From the NCBI RefSeq assembly GCF_900890425.1, contig NZ_CAAHFG010000001.1, forward strand, positions 682,001-746,000: a stretch of 64,000 nucleotides of DNA, read 5' to 3'. The stretch's first letter is position 1; every line of letters begins with the position of its first letter. The DNA comes from Pontiella desulfatans (GTDB lineage: Bacteria > Verrucomicrobiota > Kiritimatiellia > Kiritimatiellales > Pontiellaceae). The notes beneath the pieces are model-generated. The model saw only the letters and a list, made by a program, of their open reading frames with translations. It searched no databases and was not told where the DNA came from. The translations under genes were made by a program, and so were the position numbers. Shown here one piece after another: positions 53,761 to 63,103 of the stretch.

Positions 53761-55379
53761 AAATAATGAACCGGATTAATTTATGCGTTGTTTTGGCAGT
53801 AAGTATTTTGGCTTCTGCCGAGGCAAAACCGCGTCCGAATGTGGTGCTGATTGTCTGCGACGACCTGAATGATTATATCACCGGAATTCCCGGGCAGACG
53901 GGGCATTCGCAGAGTTTGACCCCGAATGTGGAAAAGCTGGCGAGATCGGGCGTGGCCTTCCGCCGGGCCTACAGCAACAATCCGGTCTGTGCACCGTCGA
54001 GGTCGAGCTTCCTGACGGGGATCTATCCGCATACGTCCGGCAATCTGTTCTGGAGCAAGTGGTATGAAAACGATGTGCTGAAAAATTCCAATACCTTGAT
54101 GGAGCATTTCAGGAACAACGGATATCACGTGGCCGGAACGGGGAAACTGATGCACCATCACTGGCCTGAATCGTGGAGCGGCGGGGAGTACAAAAACAAG
54201 ACCGACTATGGCCCCTACTGGTTTAACGGTGAGAAGCGGTGGTCGCACCCATCGGTTCCGGAACCCTTTGCCGGCATCGGTCCTATCGACGGTTCGTTTG
54301 CCCCGCTGGGTCCGAAACCGGACGGAGTGCCGGAGAATGCCGGCTGGAAATATGGCTGGGGCAAAGAGCAACCTCTTGATTTTTCTGACTCTGAATCACG
54401 TGCGCTGACTCCTGATGAACTGAATGCGGCATGGGCGGTTAAAAAGATCGGCGAGTTCGGGCGGCAGAAGGGATCCGACCCATTCTTCCTCGCCGTGGGA
54501 TTTGTCCGTCCGCATACTCCGTTGCATGTGCCTCAGGAATATTTTGACCGGTTTCCGATGGATGAAATCAACCTGCCGGAAATCAAGGAGAATGATGCAG
54601 CCGATACGCATTATAAGGACATATTTGATCCGGAGCAGAAAGGATTGCGCTACTACCGCACCTTGCTTGAATCGTATGATGGCGATAAAGAACAGGCGCT
54701 GAAAAAGTTTACACAGGCCTATCTGGCATGTGTCGCTGCAGTGGATGACTGCATCGGCCAGGTGGTCGGTGCAATAGATAACAGTCCGCTCAAAGACAAC
54801 ACCATCATTGTGGTCACCAGCGATCATGGCTGGCAGATGGGGCAGAAGGAATATCTCTTTAAAAATTCGCCATGGGAAGAGAGCCTGCGCATTCCCTTTA
54901 TTGTACGTGCGCCGGGGATTGCAAAGCCCGGCGGCATAGCAGAGCATCCAATTTCGCTGATTGATCTATATCCCACGCTGGTTGATCTGTGTGGATTGGA
55001 GGGGGATACCAGTAAGAACAATCGGGGCGCCAAGCTAGATGGGTACAGCGTACGTTCGTTTCTGGAAGATCCCGTCAGTGGAAAATGGGAGGGCCCGGAA
55101 GGCGCACTTTCGATGATCTACGGTGAGTTGAACAACAGTATTCCTGCCGGTAAAGACGATGATCTTGAGAGCCAGGTCTGGACATATCGAACCGAACGCT
55201 GGCGCTACATTCGCTACAACGACGGAGTGGAAGAGCTCTATGATCATGAGAATGATCCGCGCGAGTGGCACAACCTTGCTGGAAATCCTGAATATGCTTC
55301 TGTTAAAAAGAAACTGAATGCATTTATGCCATCGCAAGAGGAACCGGGTACGCGGACGAAGGAAGCCGCTGGAAAGTAA
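53757..55379 (+). CDS. S1 family sulfatase (CAPSR), paralogue of the 21796 enzyme
   Basis: The start at 53757 overlaps the previous stop (ATGA) and opens a signal peptide. The longer upstream frame only reads through the neighbour. The 540-residue protein has VCDDLNDYITG, C78-APSR, GTGKLMHHHWPESW, GFVRPHTPLHV and TSDHGWQMGQKEY. It is close to the sulfatase at 21796 over the whole catalytic domain (for example VAFRRAYSN, YIRYNDGVEELYDHENDPREW) but lacks its EF-hand tail. The pair links the left and right blocks and suggests a shared substrate or a duplication across the junction. Confidence 0.9.
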   Translation: MKIMNRINLCVVLAVSILASAEAKPRPNVVLIVCDDLNDYITGIPGQTGHSQSLTPNVEKLARSGVAFRRAYSNNPVCAPSRSSFLTGIYPHTSGNLFWSKWYENDVLKNSNTLMEHFRNNGYHVAGTGKLMHHHWPESWSGGEYKNKTDYGPYWFNGEKRWSHPSVPEPFAGIGPIDGSFAPLGPKPDGVPENAGWKYGWGKEQPLDFSDSESRALTPDELNAAWAVKKIGEFGRQKGSDPFFLAVGFVRPHTPLHVPQEYFDRFPMDEINLPEIKENDAADTHYKDIFDPEQKGLRYYRTLLESYDGDKEQALKKFTQAYLACVAAVDDCIGQVVGAIDNSPLKDNTIIVVTSDHGWQMGQKEYLFKNSPWEESLRIPFIVRAPGIAKPGGIAEHPISLIDLYPTLVDLCGLEGDTSKNNRGAKLDGYSVRSFLEDPVSGKWEGPEGALSMIYGELNNSIPAGKDDDLESQVWTYRTERWRYIRYNDGVEELYDHENDPREWHNLAGNPEYASVKKKLNAFMPSQEEPGTRTKEAAGK

Positions 55380-55422
55380 TTTGCTGTTAATTTATGAACG
55401 TAACAATAAAAAGGAATTCACG

Positions 55423-56964
55423 ATGAAAAATCTGTTTTATGCCGCCATTTTCTCTTTGTTTTCGGTCTCTGTTTACGCCGAAAACCAAACCTATTATGTG
55501 AATAGCGATATCGGGAATGATGCAAACCCCGGAACCTCCCGTGCGAACCCCTGGGCCAGCCTGGAGAAGGTGAACTCCGTGACGTTTGAGCCCGGCGACC
55601 GGATTCTGTTCCAGGCCGGGTCGGTGTATAAGGGGCAGTTGAAGCTGAAGGGTTCGGGAGCAGAAGGCAGTCCGATCGTGATCGATATGTACGGCGTCGG
55701 TGGCAAGCCGCGCATTGATGGGGAAGGCAAGGTGCTCGATACCGTTTTGCTGGAAAACGTTGAGTACTGGGAAGTCAATAATCTCGAAATTACCAACCTG
55801 GGTCCCGAACGCCGGGAATGGCAGACGGGTATCAAGGCCTGGGCCAACAGCTATGGAACGATCCATCATATCCAGTTTAAAAACCTGTATGTTCATGATG
55901 TGAACGGGCATCTAAAGAAAGATGTCGAAGGCTGCGGGATCTTTGCTCAGGCTTCAGGAGATAAATTCTCAAATTTTGATGGGCTTCTTGTTGAAGACTG
56001 CCATGTGGTCCGTACGGATCGAAACGGCATCTGCATGAGCAGCGACTTTACGAATCGATCGAAAAACTGGTTCCCGAGTTATAATGTCGTGATGCGCGGC
56101 AATCTGGTCGAGGACTGCGGCGGCGACGGTATCAAGCCGTGGGGAACAGTTGGCTGTGTGGTCGAATATAATACCGTGCACTATGCAAGACAGCGCTGCG
56201 ACGGATACGCGGTGGGCATCTGGCCGTGGAGTGCGGATAACACCCTGATTCAATATAATGAAGTATCGCACACCAAAGGCGCGGTTGACGGGCAGGGATT
56301 TGACTCGGACTACAACTGCAACAACACGACCTTCCAGTATAACTACAGCCATGATAACGATGGCGGGTTTATGCTCATGTGCACCCCGACGCCGGATGAA
56401 GATAATATTGGATGCAACGGAACGGTTGTACGCTATAACATCAGCCAGAATGATATGCAGCGCATCTTCCAGATCAACGGGCGCGTAAAAGACACGCAGG
56501 TTTACAATAATATTATCTACACCAGAAAGGAACTGAATGTTCCTCTCGTGCTGGCGGTTAATATTGACGGGGACTACGCCCAGAATCTGAGCTTCTATAA
56601 CAATATTTTCTACACCGATGGAACTATGCGTTATTCGCACTCAACAAAATGGCTTCCAAAAGGGTTGCACCGCCATGCGCCGGGTCTGGCCAAAATGGAT
56701 GTGATCTTCTCCAACAACGCCTACTTTGGTAACCACGAGAACCGGCCTGAAGATAAACATGCGATCACGGACGATCCGATGCTGGTAAATCCCGGCAGCG
56801 GTGGAAACGGACTCGATTCCCTGGACGGTTATAAATTGAAAGCCGGCTCGCCGTGCATCGCGACCGGCAAAGCCATCGCCGAATCCGGCGTGCTGGATTT
56901 CTGGGGGAACAAGCTGGATGGTGGAAAGCCTTCGATCGGCGTACACGAACCGAAATCCCATTGA
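55423..56964 (+). CDS. Secreted right-handed beta-helix protein, putative polysaccharide lyase or hydrolase
   Basis: The ATG at 55423 follows AAGGAATTC and opens a signal peptide (about 1-18). The 513-residue protein starts with the typical opening of secreted beta-helix enzymes (YYVNSDIGNDANPGTS, NPWASLEKVN, then a G-rich turn and PIVIDMYGVGG). It continues with repeated rungs such as VVEYNTVHYAR, TLIQYNEVSH and TFQYNYSHDNDGG. No catalytic residues can be assigned. Families with this fold include pectate lyases, GH28, GH82 (iota-carrageenase) and GH110. The first half is similar to the beta-helix in the 1066-residue protein at 59831. Confidence 0.78.
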   Translation: MKNLFYAAIFSLFSVSVYAENQTYYVNSDIGNDANPGTSRANPWASLEKVNSVTFEPGDRILFQAGSVYKGQLKLKGSGAEGSPIVIDMYGVGGKPRIDGEGKVLDTVLLENVEYWEVNNLEITNLGPERREWQTGIKAWANSYGTIHHIQFKNLYVHDVNGHLKKDVEGCGIFAQASGDKFSNFDGLLVEDCHVVRTDRNGICMSSDFTNRSKNWFPSYNVVMRGNLVEDCGGDGIKPWGTVGCVVEYNTVHYARQRCDGYAVGIWPWSADNTLIQYNEVSHTKGAVDGQGFDSDYNCNNTTFQYNYSHDNDGGFMLMCTPTPDEDNIGCNGTVVRYNISQNDMQRIFQINGRVKDTQVYNNIIYTRKELNVPLVLAVNIDGDYAQNLSFYNNIFYTDGTMRYSHSTKWLPKGLHRHAPGLAKMDVIFSNNAYFGNHENRPEDKHAITDDPMLVNPGSGGNGLDSLDGYKLKAGSPCIATGKAIAESGVLDFWGNKLDGGKPSIGVHEPKSH

Positions 56965-57000
56965 TCTTCCGCAAGGGTCGCCAACTATAGGAGCAGCAAG

Positions 57001-58566
57001 ATGAAGAGGGTTACGCCAAGCCGGCAGTTGATCGTTTTTGTGCGAATTACAGTGATGCTTTTGACCTGCTTATCCATGCAGGCTTTTGCCGAGGTCCATC
57101 TCCCCAATATGTTTAGCGATCATATGATACTGCAACGGGAGCAGGAAAATCCTGTTTGGGGAACGGATCGGCCCAACCAAAAAATAGAGGTGTCCATCGC
57201 GGGAGAATCTGTTTCGACGGTTGCGGATGCTGAAGGGAAATGGCGCGTCCGGCTTCCGGCGCTTCCTGCGGGTGGCCCCCATGCCATTAAGGTTGCGGGG
57301 AGCAGTACCACGACGATTAAAGACGTCCTGGTTGGAGAGGTGTGGTTCTGCTCGGGACAATCCAATATGCAATGGCCGGTCGAAAAAACGTATGGGGCGG
57401 ACGTTGAAATTGCTGCGGCAAATCAACCGAAAATCCGCCTGCTAAGTGTGACGCAGCACGGAACGAGTATTCCCCAGGATGATATAAAAGGTCAATGGCA
57501 GGTGTGCTCTCCGCAAACGGTGTCGGAATTTTCGGCGGTGGGATATTATTATGGCCAATTCCTGCACCAGGCCCTGGGGGTGCCGGTGGGGTTGATTGAT
57601 AATTCGTGGGGCGGGTCAACGGCAGAAGCATGGCTTCCGCGCAGTGCGCTTGAGGCTTCCGGCGACTATGACGAGATGCTGGAACTCTGGGATGAGCAGG
57701 TCGAAAATTTTGATCCGGCGGAATTTGAAGCTTATAAAAAGAGATACCAGGCGTGGGCAAAGGGGGGATACAAGGGCCCGGCCATGGAATGGTACCGAAC
57801 GGTTCATCCCGTCAACGGGCAGATCACGCCGGCTAATATATACAACGGAATGGTGCATCCCTTGAAAGGTTATGGGATCCGTGGTGTGATCTGGTATCAG
57901 GGGGAATCCAACCGGGCGCGGGCTGAACAGTACAGACAGCTTTTTCCAACCCTGGTGGAACAGTGGCGCAAGGAATGGAATCAGGGCGACTTCCCGTTCT
58001 ATTGGGTGCAGCTGGCCGATTTCGGGAAAGAAATAGACGAACCGGCCGATGACGAGTGGGCTGAGCTTCGTGAAGCACAAACCATCGCTTTTGATGAGCT
58101 GTCGAATGCGGGCCAGACCGTGATCATTGATCTGGGGGAAGGGCGCGATATCCATCCCCGCAATAAAAAAACCGTCGCCAGCCGTCTGGCGCGCTGGCCG
58201 CTGGCCAATGACTACGGGTTCGATATGGCGTGCCAGAGCCCGAGGTACAAGGCGATGGAAATCGTCGGCAGCAAGGTGCGCATTACACTCGATCATGTCA
58301 GTGCAGAGGGACTCTGGAGCTTTGATACCCATGAAGTGATCGGTTTCAGCATCTCGGGCGCGGACAAGGAATTTGTCTGGGCCAAAGCGAGAATCATCGA
58401 TGGGTCAACAGTCGAAATCTGGAGCGATACGGTGGAAAAACCTGTCGCAGTCCGTTACGGCTGGGCGCAAAACCCGAAGGTGAACCTGTTTGATCGCAAT
58501 GGACTACCGCTTACCCCTTTTCGTACCGATGATTGGCCGATGCTTTCGTCTGGACGGGTTAAATAG
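57001..58566 (+). CDS. SGNH-family sialate O-acetylesterase-like carbohydrate esterase
   Basis: A 521-residue exported protein. After the signal peptide (about 1-30) a beta-rich N-terminal domain (LPNMFSDHMILQRE) is followed by the SGNH hydrolase core: GQSNMQWP with S121, SWGGSTAEAW, IWYQGESN, and D383-x-H385 in GRDIHPRNK. This is the order seen in sialate 9-O-acetylesterase-like proteins, which in environmental bacteria often remove acetyl groups from plant or algal glycans. It would act with the sulfatases to expose the backbone. It starts 36 bp after the beta-helix gene behind TAGGAGCAG. Confidence 0.88.
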   Translation: MKRVTPSRQLIVFVRITVMLLTCLSMQAFAEVHLPNMFSDHMILQREQENPVWGTDRPNQKIEVSIAGESVSTVADAEGKWRVRLPALPAGGPHAIKVAGSSTTTIKDVLVGEVWFCSGQSNMQWPVEKTYGADVEIAAANQPKIRLLSVTQHGTSIPQDDIKGQWQVCSPQTVSEFSAVGYYYGQFLHQALGVPVGLIDNSWGGSTAEAWLPRSALEASGDYDEMLELWDEQVENFDPAEFEAYKKRYQAWAKGGYKGPAMEWYRTVHPVNGQITPANIYNGMVHPLKGYGIRGVIWYQGESNRARAEQYRQLFPTLVEQWRKEWNQGDFPFYWVQLADFGKEIDEPADDEWAELREAQTIAFDELSNAGQTVIIDLGEGRDIHPRNKKTVASRLARWPLANDYGFDMACQSPRYKAMEIVGSKVRITLDHVSAEGLWSFDTHEVIGFSISGADKEFVWAKARIIDGSTVEIWSDTVEKPVAVRYGWAQNPKVNLFDRNGLPLTPFRTDDWPMLSSGRVK

Positions 58567-58625
58567 TTCGGACCATTTCATAGGCACCGTATTTTTCTGA
58601 AATTTGAAGGCTATGGTATAGTTAA

Positions 58626-59531
58626 ATGACTATGAAGATTGCTTTGATTACTATGTTGGGATTGACCATCTTTTCGGCACTTGCCGCAGGTAAATCTCGT
58701 GGCAGGCCTCCTATGGCGGCCATTGATGTTCCGGTTGATGTCAGTTATACCGTTCATCAATACCGTGAAGGGGCGTTTCCCCGCGCGGGGCAGGTGGGTA
58801 TTGCCGTTGCAAAGGAGCATTTGGATAAAGATAATACACTTCCGGTCGTCGTATTTATTCATGGCGGAGGCTGGGCGAAAGGTGACAAAGATCAGTTGGC
58901 CTGGCAATGTATTCGCTATGCTCAGAAAGGGTATGTTGCGGCAACAGTTTCGTATCGCCTGATTGATGAGGCCCCTTTTCCTGCCTGCATTCAGGATGTG
59001 ATGGAGGCGATCCGATATATCAAATCCATCTGCCCGGAAATTTCAGGCGATCCGGATAATATCGGTTTGCAGGGATATTCCGCCGGGGCCCATTTGGCTC
59101 TCATGATTGCGCTGGCCTCCGATGAAGAGACGTTTCATTCCGGCGCTTATGCTGAATATGACTCCTCAGTGAAATGTGCCTTTGTAATCTCTGCTCCTAC
59201 AGATTTTCCGGAGCGGAAGAACAGGGGCGAAGCCTTAACGCAGCTCCACGAGCAGCAAAGAGGCGATTCGGAATTTTTACGACGCGTTTCACCGGTTGAG
59301 CATGTCGTTGCGGACCAGGTCCCGATCCTGATGGTACATGGAACGAACGATGAACTGGTCCCGTCGTTCCATTACGAACATTTTAAAATCCGCTGCAGTG
59401 AAGCCGGCGTCGAGAATTTTAAGCTGATCACCGAGCCCGGGGGCGGGCACATGTTTTTCTTTAAAGAGCGAAAAACCTATCAACCGATCATGGATGCTTT
59501 TTTTCGGGAGCATCTAGGGCCTGCTAATTAG
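58626..59531 (+). CDS. Alpha/beta-hydrolase esterase
   Basis: A 301-residue exported protein (signal about 1-20; the ATG at 58632 is an equally good start). It has the oxyanion motif HGGGW, the nucleophile elbow GYSAGAH with S152, an Asp in HGTNDELVP and the catalytic His in GGGHMFF, as in carbohydrate-active acetyl and feruloyl esterases of the BD-FAE type. Two exported esterases side by side suggest the substrate carries O-acetyl groups. The gap before it is 59 bp. It is the last gene before a 300-bp intergenic region. Confidence 0.87.
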   Translation: MTMKIALITMLGLTIFSALAAGKSRGRPPMAAIDVPVDVSYTVHQYREGAFPRAGQVGIAVAKEHLDKDNTLPVVVFIHGGGWAKGDKDQLAWQCIRYAQKGYVAATVSYRLIDEAPFPACIQDVMEAIRYIKSICPEISGDPDNIGLQGYSAGAHLALMIALASDEETFHSGAYAEYDSSVKCAFVISAPTDFPERKNRGEALTQLHEQQRGDSEFLRRVSPVEHVVADQVPILMVHGTNDELVPSFHYEHFKIRCSEAGVENFKLITEPGGGHMFFFKERKTYQPIMDAFFREHLGPAN

Positions 59532-59830
59532 GCCTCTATTAGCTCGAAAAGTGCCGCGTTGCAAAGCTTGCAGAACAGACTTAGCGCGTACGGCGGGAAA
59601 AGGCATAAAAGCCTTATTATTAGCCCGTAATAATGAGGCACCTATTAATTCCTATAGGTATACGTATCCAGAATTCTGGGGTAATTTTGAACGATAAGAG
59701 AAAAAAGATGCTCTAAATTCGTAACTGTGATTGGCCAATAAGAGGAATGAACGGGTGCAACCGCTTGCTGTAATATCTGATGAAGCAGAACCGGGTATGC
59801 AGTGCGGTATGGCCCTCATAAGGTAATTTT
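59532..59830. other. 299-bp intergenic region with a hairpin and a palindrome
   Basis: No gene is visible. At 59611-59639 lies an inverted repeat, GCCTTATTATTA-GCCCG-TAATAATGAGGC, which pairs fully as RNA if one G-U is allowed. At 59668-59679 is the perfect palindrome CCAGAATTCTGG. The hairpin could end the upstream transcript, although there is no T-run. AAGGTAATTTT precedes the ATG at 59831. Confidence 0.5.
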
Positions 59831-62800
59831 ATGCATAGACAAATAGGAATGAACGTATTCGGTCTATTGCTGATCTGTGCGGCAGCGTCAAGCGGCAGTG
59901 CAAATCTGTTGTTGGATCCGGGGTTTGAGGCGATCAGCGGTACGGAGCCGAATGACGGCACATCGCCCTGGTCAACCGTAAATGAAAACCAGAACGGCAG
60001 CTTTGTCACCGGGACGGATAAATACCGGCCCGGAGGAAGCCAATCGGCCAAGTTTACCTTTTATTTTGATGATGGTGCTATCGTTCAGAACCTGACAAAC
60101 CAGGTTGATTCGACGATGGATTATACGGCATCGATCTGGATGCTGACCGATGAACAGAGCAGCAGTACGAACCATGTCAATGCACCTTCTGTGTCGGTTG
60201 AATTATTTACGAGTGTGACTCAGGGATCCGGTTATACGAAGGCCGGAACATTTAATGCGGAAATCCTGAACATTTCCTATGGTACCTGGGAGCAGTTTGT
60301 CGGGACGGTTCCGGCGAGTATTTTAAACGATCGCGATGGGGAATATATTCAGATCCGTTTCACCCGGGATAATCCGGATGCCAGCCACAGAATCTGGATT
60401 GATGATGCAAGCCTGACCACATCGATCCCTGTTGCAGCAACATTCTATATCGATGCGGTTAGCGGCAGTGATACCAACAATGGAACCAGTATGGCGACGG
60501 CCTGGCAGTCCTTGGATCGCGTAAACAGTGAAGCGTATGGCGAGGGGTCTGAGATTCTGTTGAAACGGAATCAAACGCATTTTGGAAAAATTTATTTATC
60601 CGGACAGGGCGGATCCTCCAATGCTCCCTTGGTCATTGGTGCGTATGGTACGGGTGAGCGACCGGTTGTAGATGCCGGAGGATATTTAGCCGGGGTTCAT
60701 ATTGAAGACTGCGAACATATTCTGGTGCGTGATCTTGAAATTACGGGCGACAGCACGAATACCGTGGACGGGAGCGATTCCGGGGATCAGTACGGGGTTT
60801 ATGTCAATGCCACCTGGGGAAACAGCAGTGATTTTATCACCCTGACCAATCTGCATATTCGCGATATTTATCCGGAGACAGATACCGCAAGTGAGGGCGC
60901 CAACCCGACGACCTATATTGGAACCGCGATCTCATTTCAAGGCAGCGGCAATACCAGTGTGAGTTATCGGGTTAATGATATTCTGGTGGTGGATTGCACC
61001 ATCTCCAACGTGGGGTATAAGGCGATATCCATGAACCGCAGTAACCGGATACTGCTTGAACATAATATGATGTGGGATATCGGCGGGCCGGCCCTTCAGC
61101 CGGGGCGCTGCAGCAATGTGGTTGTTCGCGGAAATCTGGTGGATAAATCGGGTTCGTTTTCTGACCCGCGCATGCATGGACGCGGCAGCGGGATCTGGCC
61201 GTGGACCTGCGATGATGTCCTCATCGAAGAAAATACCTTCATGCATGCCCGGGGTCGGGCGGACTCGTGCGGCGTGCATATTGACTTCGGTAACCGGGAC
61301 GTGATTGTACAGCGTAACCTCAGCATCGATAATGCGGGAGGGTTTCTGGAAATTCTGGGGAACAACAGCAATTGCACCTATCGGTATAACATTAGTGTTG
61401 ATGATGGGACCCGGGTGAAGGGTGTTGTTGATCAGGGCACCATTCCCAACAATCAGGACGGTCACATTTTCTGGTTGAGCGGATTTGTGGGATCGGGGAA
61501 TGATCCGTTTGGACCCTACAACAGTTACATCTACAACAATACGATTTATGTGAACACCAATATTACCAGCACCTTCAGTTTCCAGGAATGGAGCGAAGGG
61601 GTATTAATCGCGAACAATATTTTTCATGTGGACGGCGCTACCACCAACATCACCGGCGACTTTGCTGACGACTACACGCCGGAGATGATTGCGGGCGTAT
61701 TCTGGACCAATAATCTGTATTCCCGTTCCGGCATAATTCCACCCGGTTTCCCGTTTGAAGAAGTCGATCAAACGATTGGCGATCCCAGGTTTGCTCAGGC
61801 CGGCGGTTTTAATGCCGTGGACTATGTTCCGGATTCGTCGATCTATGTGGATGATAAGGGCATCGTGATCACTAACATTCCCGGAGATGTTATTGGGATT
61901 GTCGGGGGACTTGAGATGACGGAGGACTTTTTTGGAAATCCGATCACTGGTGCTCCCGACATGGGGGCGATTGAAATGGCGCTTCCATTGGAACAGGAAG
62001 GCATACTGGCTGGCTGGAACTATTTCGCGCCGAACAATAATGTGGTGAATGATTATGTGGATGACTCCACGCCTGATGTCGCGAGACCCGGGATTTTCGG
62101 CTTAATCGGAGGGGAAGTGAATCCCGAATTTTCTTCGACAGGAGGTGGTTCTCGTTCCGCACCCGCTTATGACCAGATCGGGTTCGCATTCGGTGGCCTG
62201 GTTGGAACCGGATCGGATGATGCCGAGGCTTCCGGCGTTCAGCTGACTCGCGATTTTGACGGGAACAACCATAGAGAACGTCTTGATTTGAAGGTCACCA
62301 ACACTACCGGCGATGATATTGAAGTGAACGGTATTCATTTTGACATTAAGACGAACTTCAAAGGTGGTCAGGCTGTGACCAACTACGGAACGGTTAAAGT
62401 GATTCATTTTACCCCGGTCAGCGATTTGAACGATGCTTTCGCGTGGCGGACAATCGGCGAGTCAAATTTGTATAACTTTGCCTGGCAGCATATTGACTAT
62501 ACGACGGATGCTATGGCTGATGTGATTCTGGAAACCGGCGAAACCGCCTCGTTCCGTATTGAGATCGACTGGGCCGATCCCGCCGCAACCGGTGACCCAA
62601 CATGGTTCGTGGATAACGTGGCCATTTCCGGTTTTGCGGTGAATCCCGGTGAGCCGGGATATTCCTCCTGGGCGGCAGAGTACGGCCTGCTGGAAGATGA
62701 GAATGGGGATGATGACGATGATGGGCTGCTGAACCTCTATGAATATGGTCTGGGTGGTAATCCGACCAACGGATTTGTGGATGGGCATATTCCAGTGTTT

Positions 62801-63031
62801 GGAAAAGCTGAGTCGGGGATGCAGTTTATTCACGTTCAGCGCAACGACGATACGAATCTGGTCTATGAACTGGAAACGTCGGTTGATCTGATTTCCGGGA
62901 CATGGACCAATGCGGGTTATGAAATTTCAGGAACCAATACCCTGTTTGGAGAAGACTTTGATGAAGTCACGAATGCGGTGCCGACTGATGTTTCTCAAAA
63001 ATTCATCCGTTTAAATATTACCTCTCAGTAA
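59831..63031 (+). CDS. Large secreted CBM/beta-helix protein with recurrent C-terminal modules
   Basis: A 1066-residue exported protein. Signal peptide about 1-25; CBM4/9-like domain (about 25-205, LLLDPGFEAISG ... RIWIDDASL); right-handed beta-helix (about 210-700) with the opening FYIDAVSGSDTNNGTS, shared with the protein at 55423, and rungs such as VLIEENTFMHARG and YIYNNTIYVN. Next is the recurrent beta-sandwich module (about 712-935, NTTGDDIEVNGIHFD, FVDNVAISG), then the C-terminal module (about 937-1066, NGDDDDDGLLN, YEYGLGGNP). A polysaccharide lyase or hydrolase activity is likely but not proven. The CBM and tail modules match those of the enzymes at 3355 and 5025, so it belongs to the same set. 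Confidence 0.8.
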   Translation: MHRQIGMNVFGLLLICAAASSGSANLLLDPGFEAISGTEPNDGTSPWSTVNENQNGSFVTGTDKYRPGGSQSAKFTFYFDDGAIVQNLTNQVDSTMDYTASIWMLTDEQSSSTNHVNAPSVSVELFTSVTQGSGYTKAGTFNAEILNISYGTWEQFVGTVPASILNDRDGEYIQIRFTRDNPDASHRIWIDDASLTTSIPVAATFYIDAVSGSDTNNGTSMATAWQSLDRVNSEAYGEGSEILLKRNQTHFGKIYLSGQGGSSNAPLVIGAYGTGERPVVDAGGYLAGVHIEDCEHILVRDLEITGDSTNTVDGSDSGDQYGVYVNATWGNSSDFITLTNLHIRDIYPETDTASEGANPTTYIGTAISFQGSGNTSVSYRVNDILVVDCTISNVGYKAISMNRSNRILLEHNMMWDIGGPALQPGRCSNVVVRGNLVDKSGSFSDPRMHGRGSGIWPWTCDDVLIEENTFMHARGRADSCGVHIDFGNRDVIVQRNLSIDNAGGFLEILGNNSNCTYRYNISVDDGTRVKGVVDQGTIPNNQDGHIFWLSGFVGSGNDPFGPYNSYIYNNTIYVNTNITSTFSFQEWSEGVLIANNIFHVDGATTNITGDFADDYTPEMIAGVFWTNNLYSRSGIIPPGFPFEEVDQTIGDPRFAQAGGFNAVDYVPDSSIYVDDKGIVITNIPGDVIGIVGGLEMTEDFFGNPITGAPDMGAIEMALPLEQEGILAGWNYFAPNNNVVNDYVDDSTPDVARPGIFGLIGGEVNPEFSSTGGGSRSAPAYDQIGFAFGGLVGTGSDDAEASGVQLTRDFDGNNHRERLDLKVTNTTGDDIEVNGIHFDIKTNFKGGQAVTNYGTVKVIHFTPVSDLNDAFAWRTIGESNLYNFAWQHIDYTTDAMADVILETGETASFRIEIDWADPAATGDPTWFVDNVAISGFAVNPGEPGYSSWAAEYGLLEDENGDDDDDGLLNLYEYGLGGNPTNGFVDGHIPVFGKAESGMQFIHVQRNDDTNLVYELETSVDLISGTWTNAGYEISGTNTLFGEDFDEVTNAVPTDVSQKFIRLNITSQ

Positions 63032-63103
63032 AGGTAGGAATATATAAATCAATGTAAGGAATAGGGAGATTTATACGAACGATTGAAAACAGCAGGAGGA
63101 AAA

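Noticed and set aside
26276-59649. 12-bp match GCACCTATTAAT at 26276 and 59638
   Set aside because: Exact 12-mers are expected by chance many times in 64 kb, and the flanks do not match.
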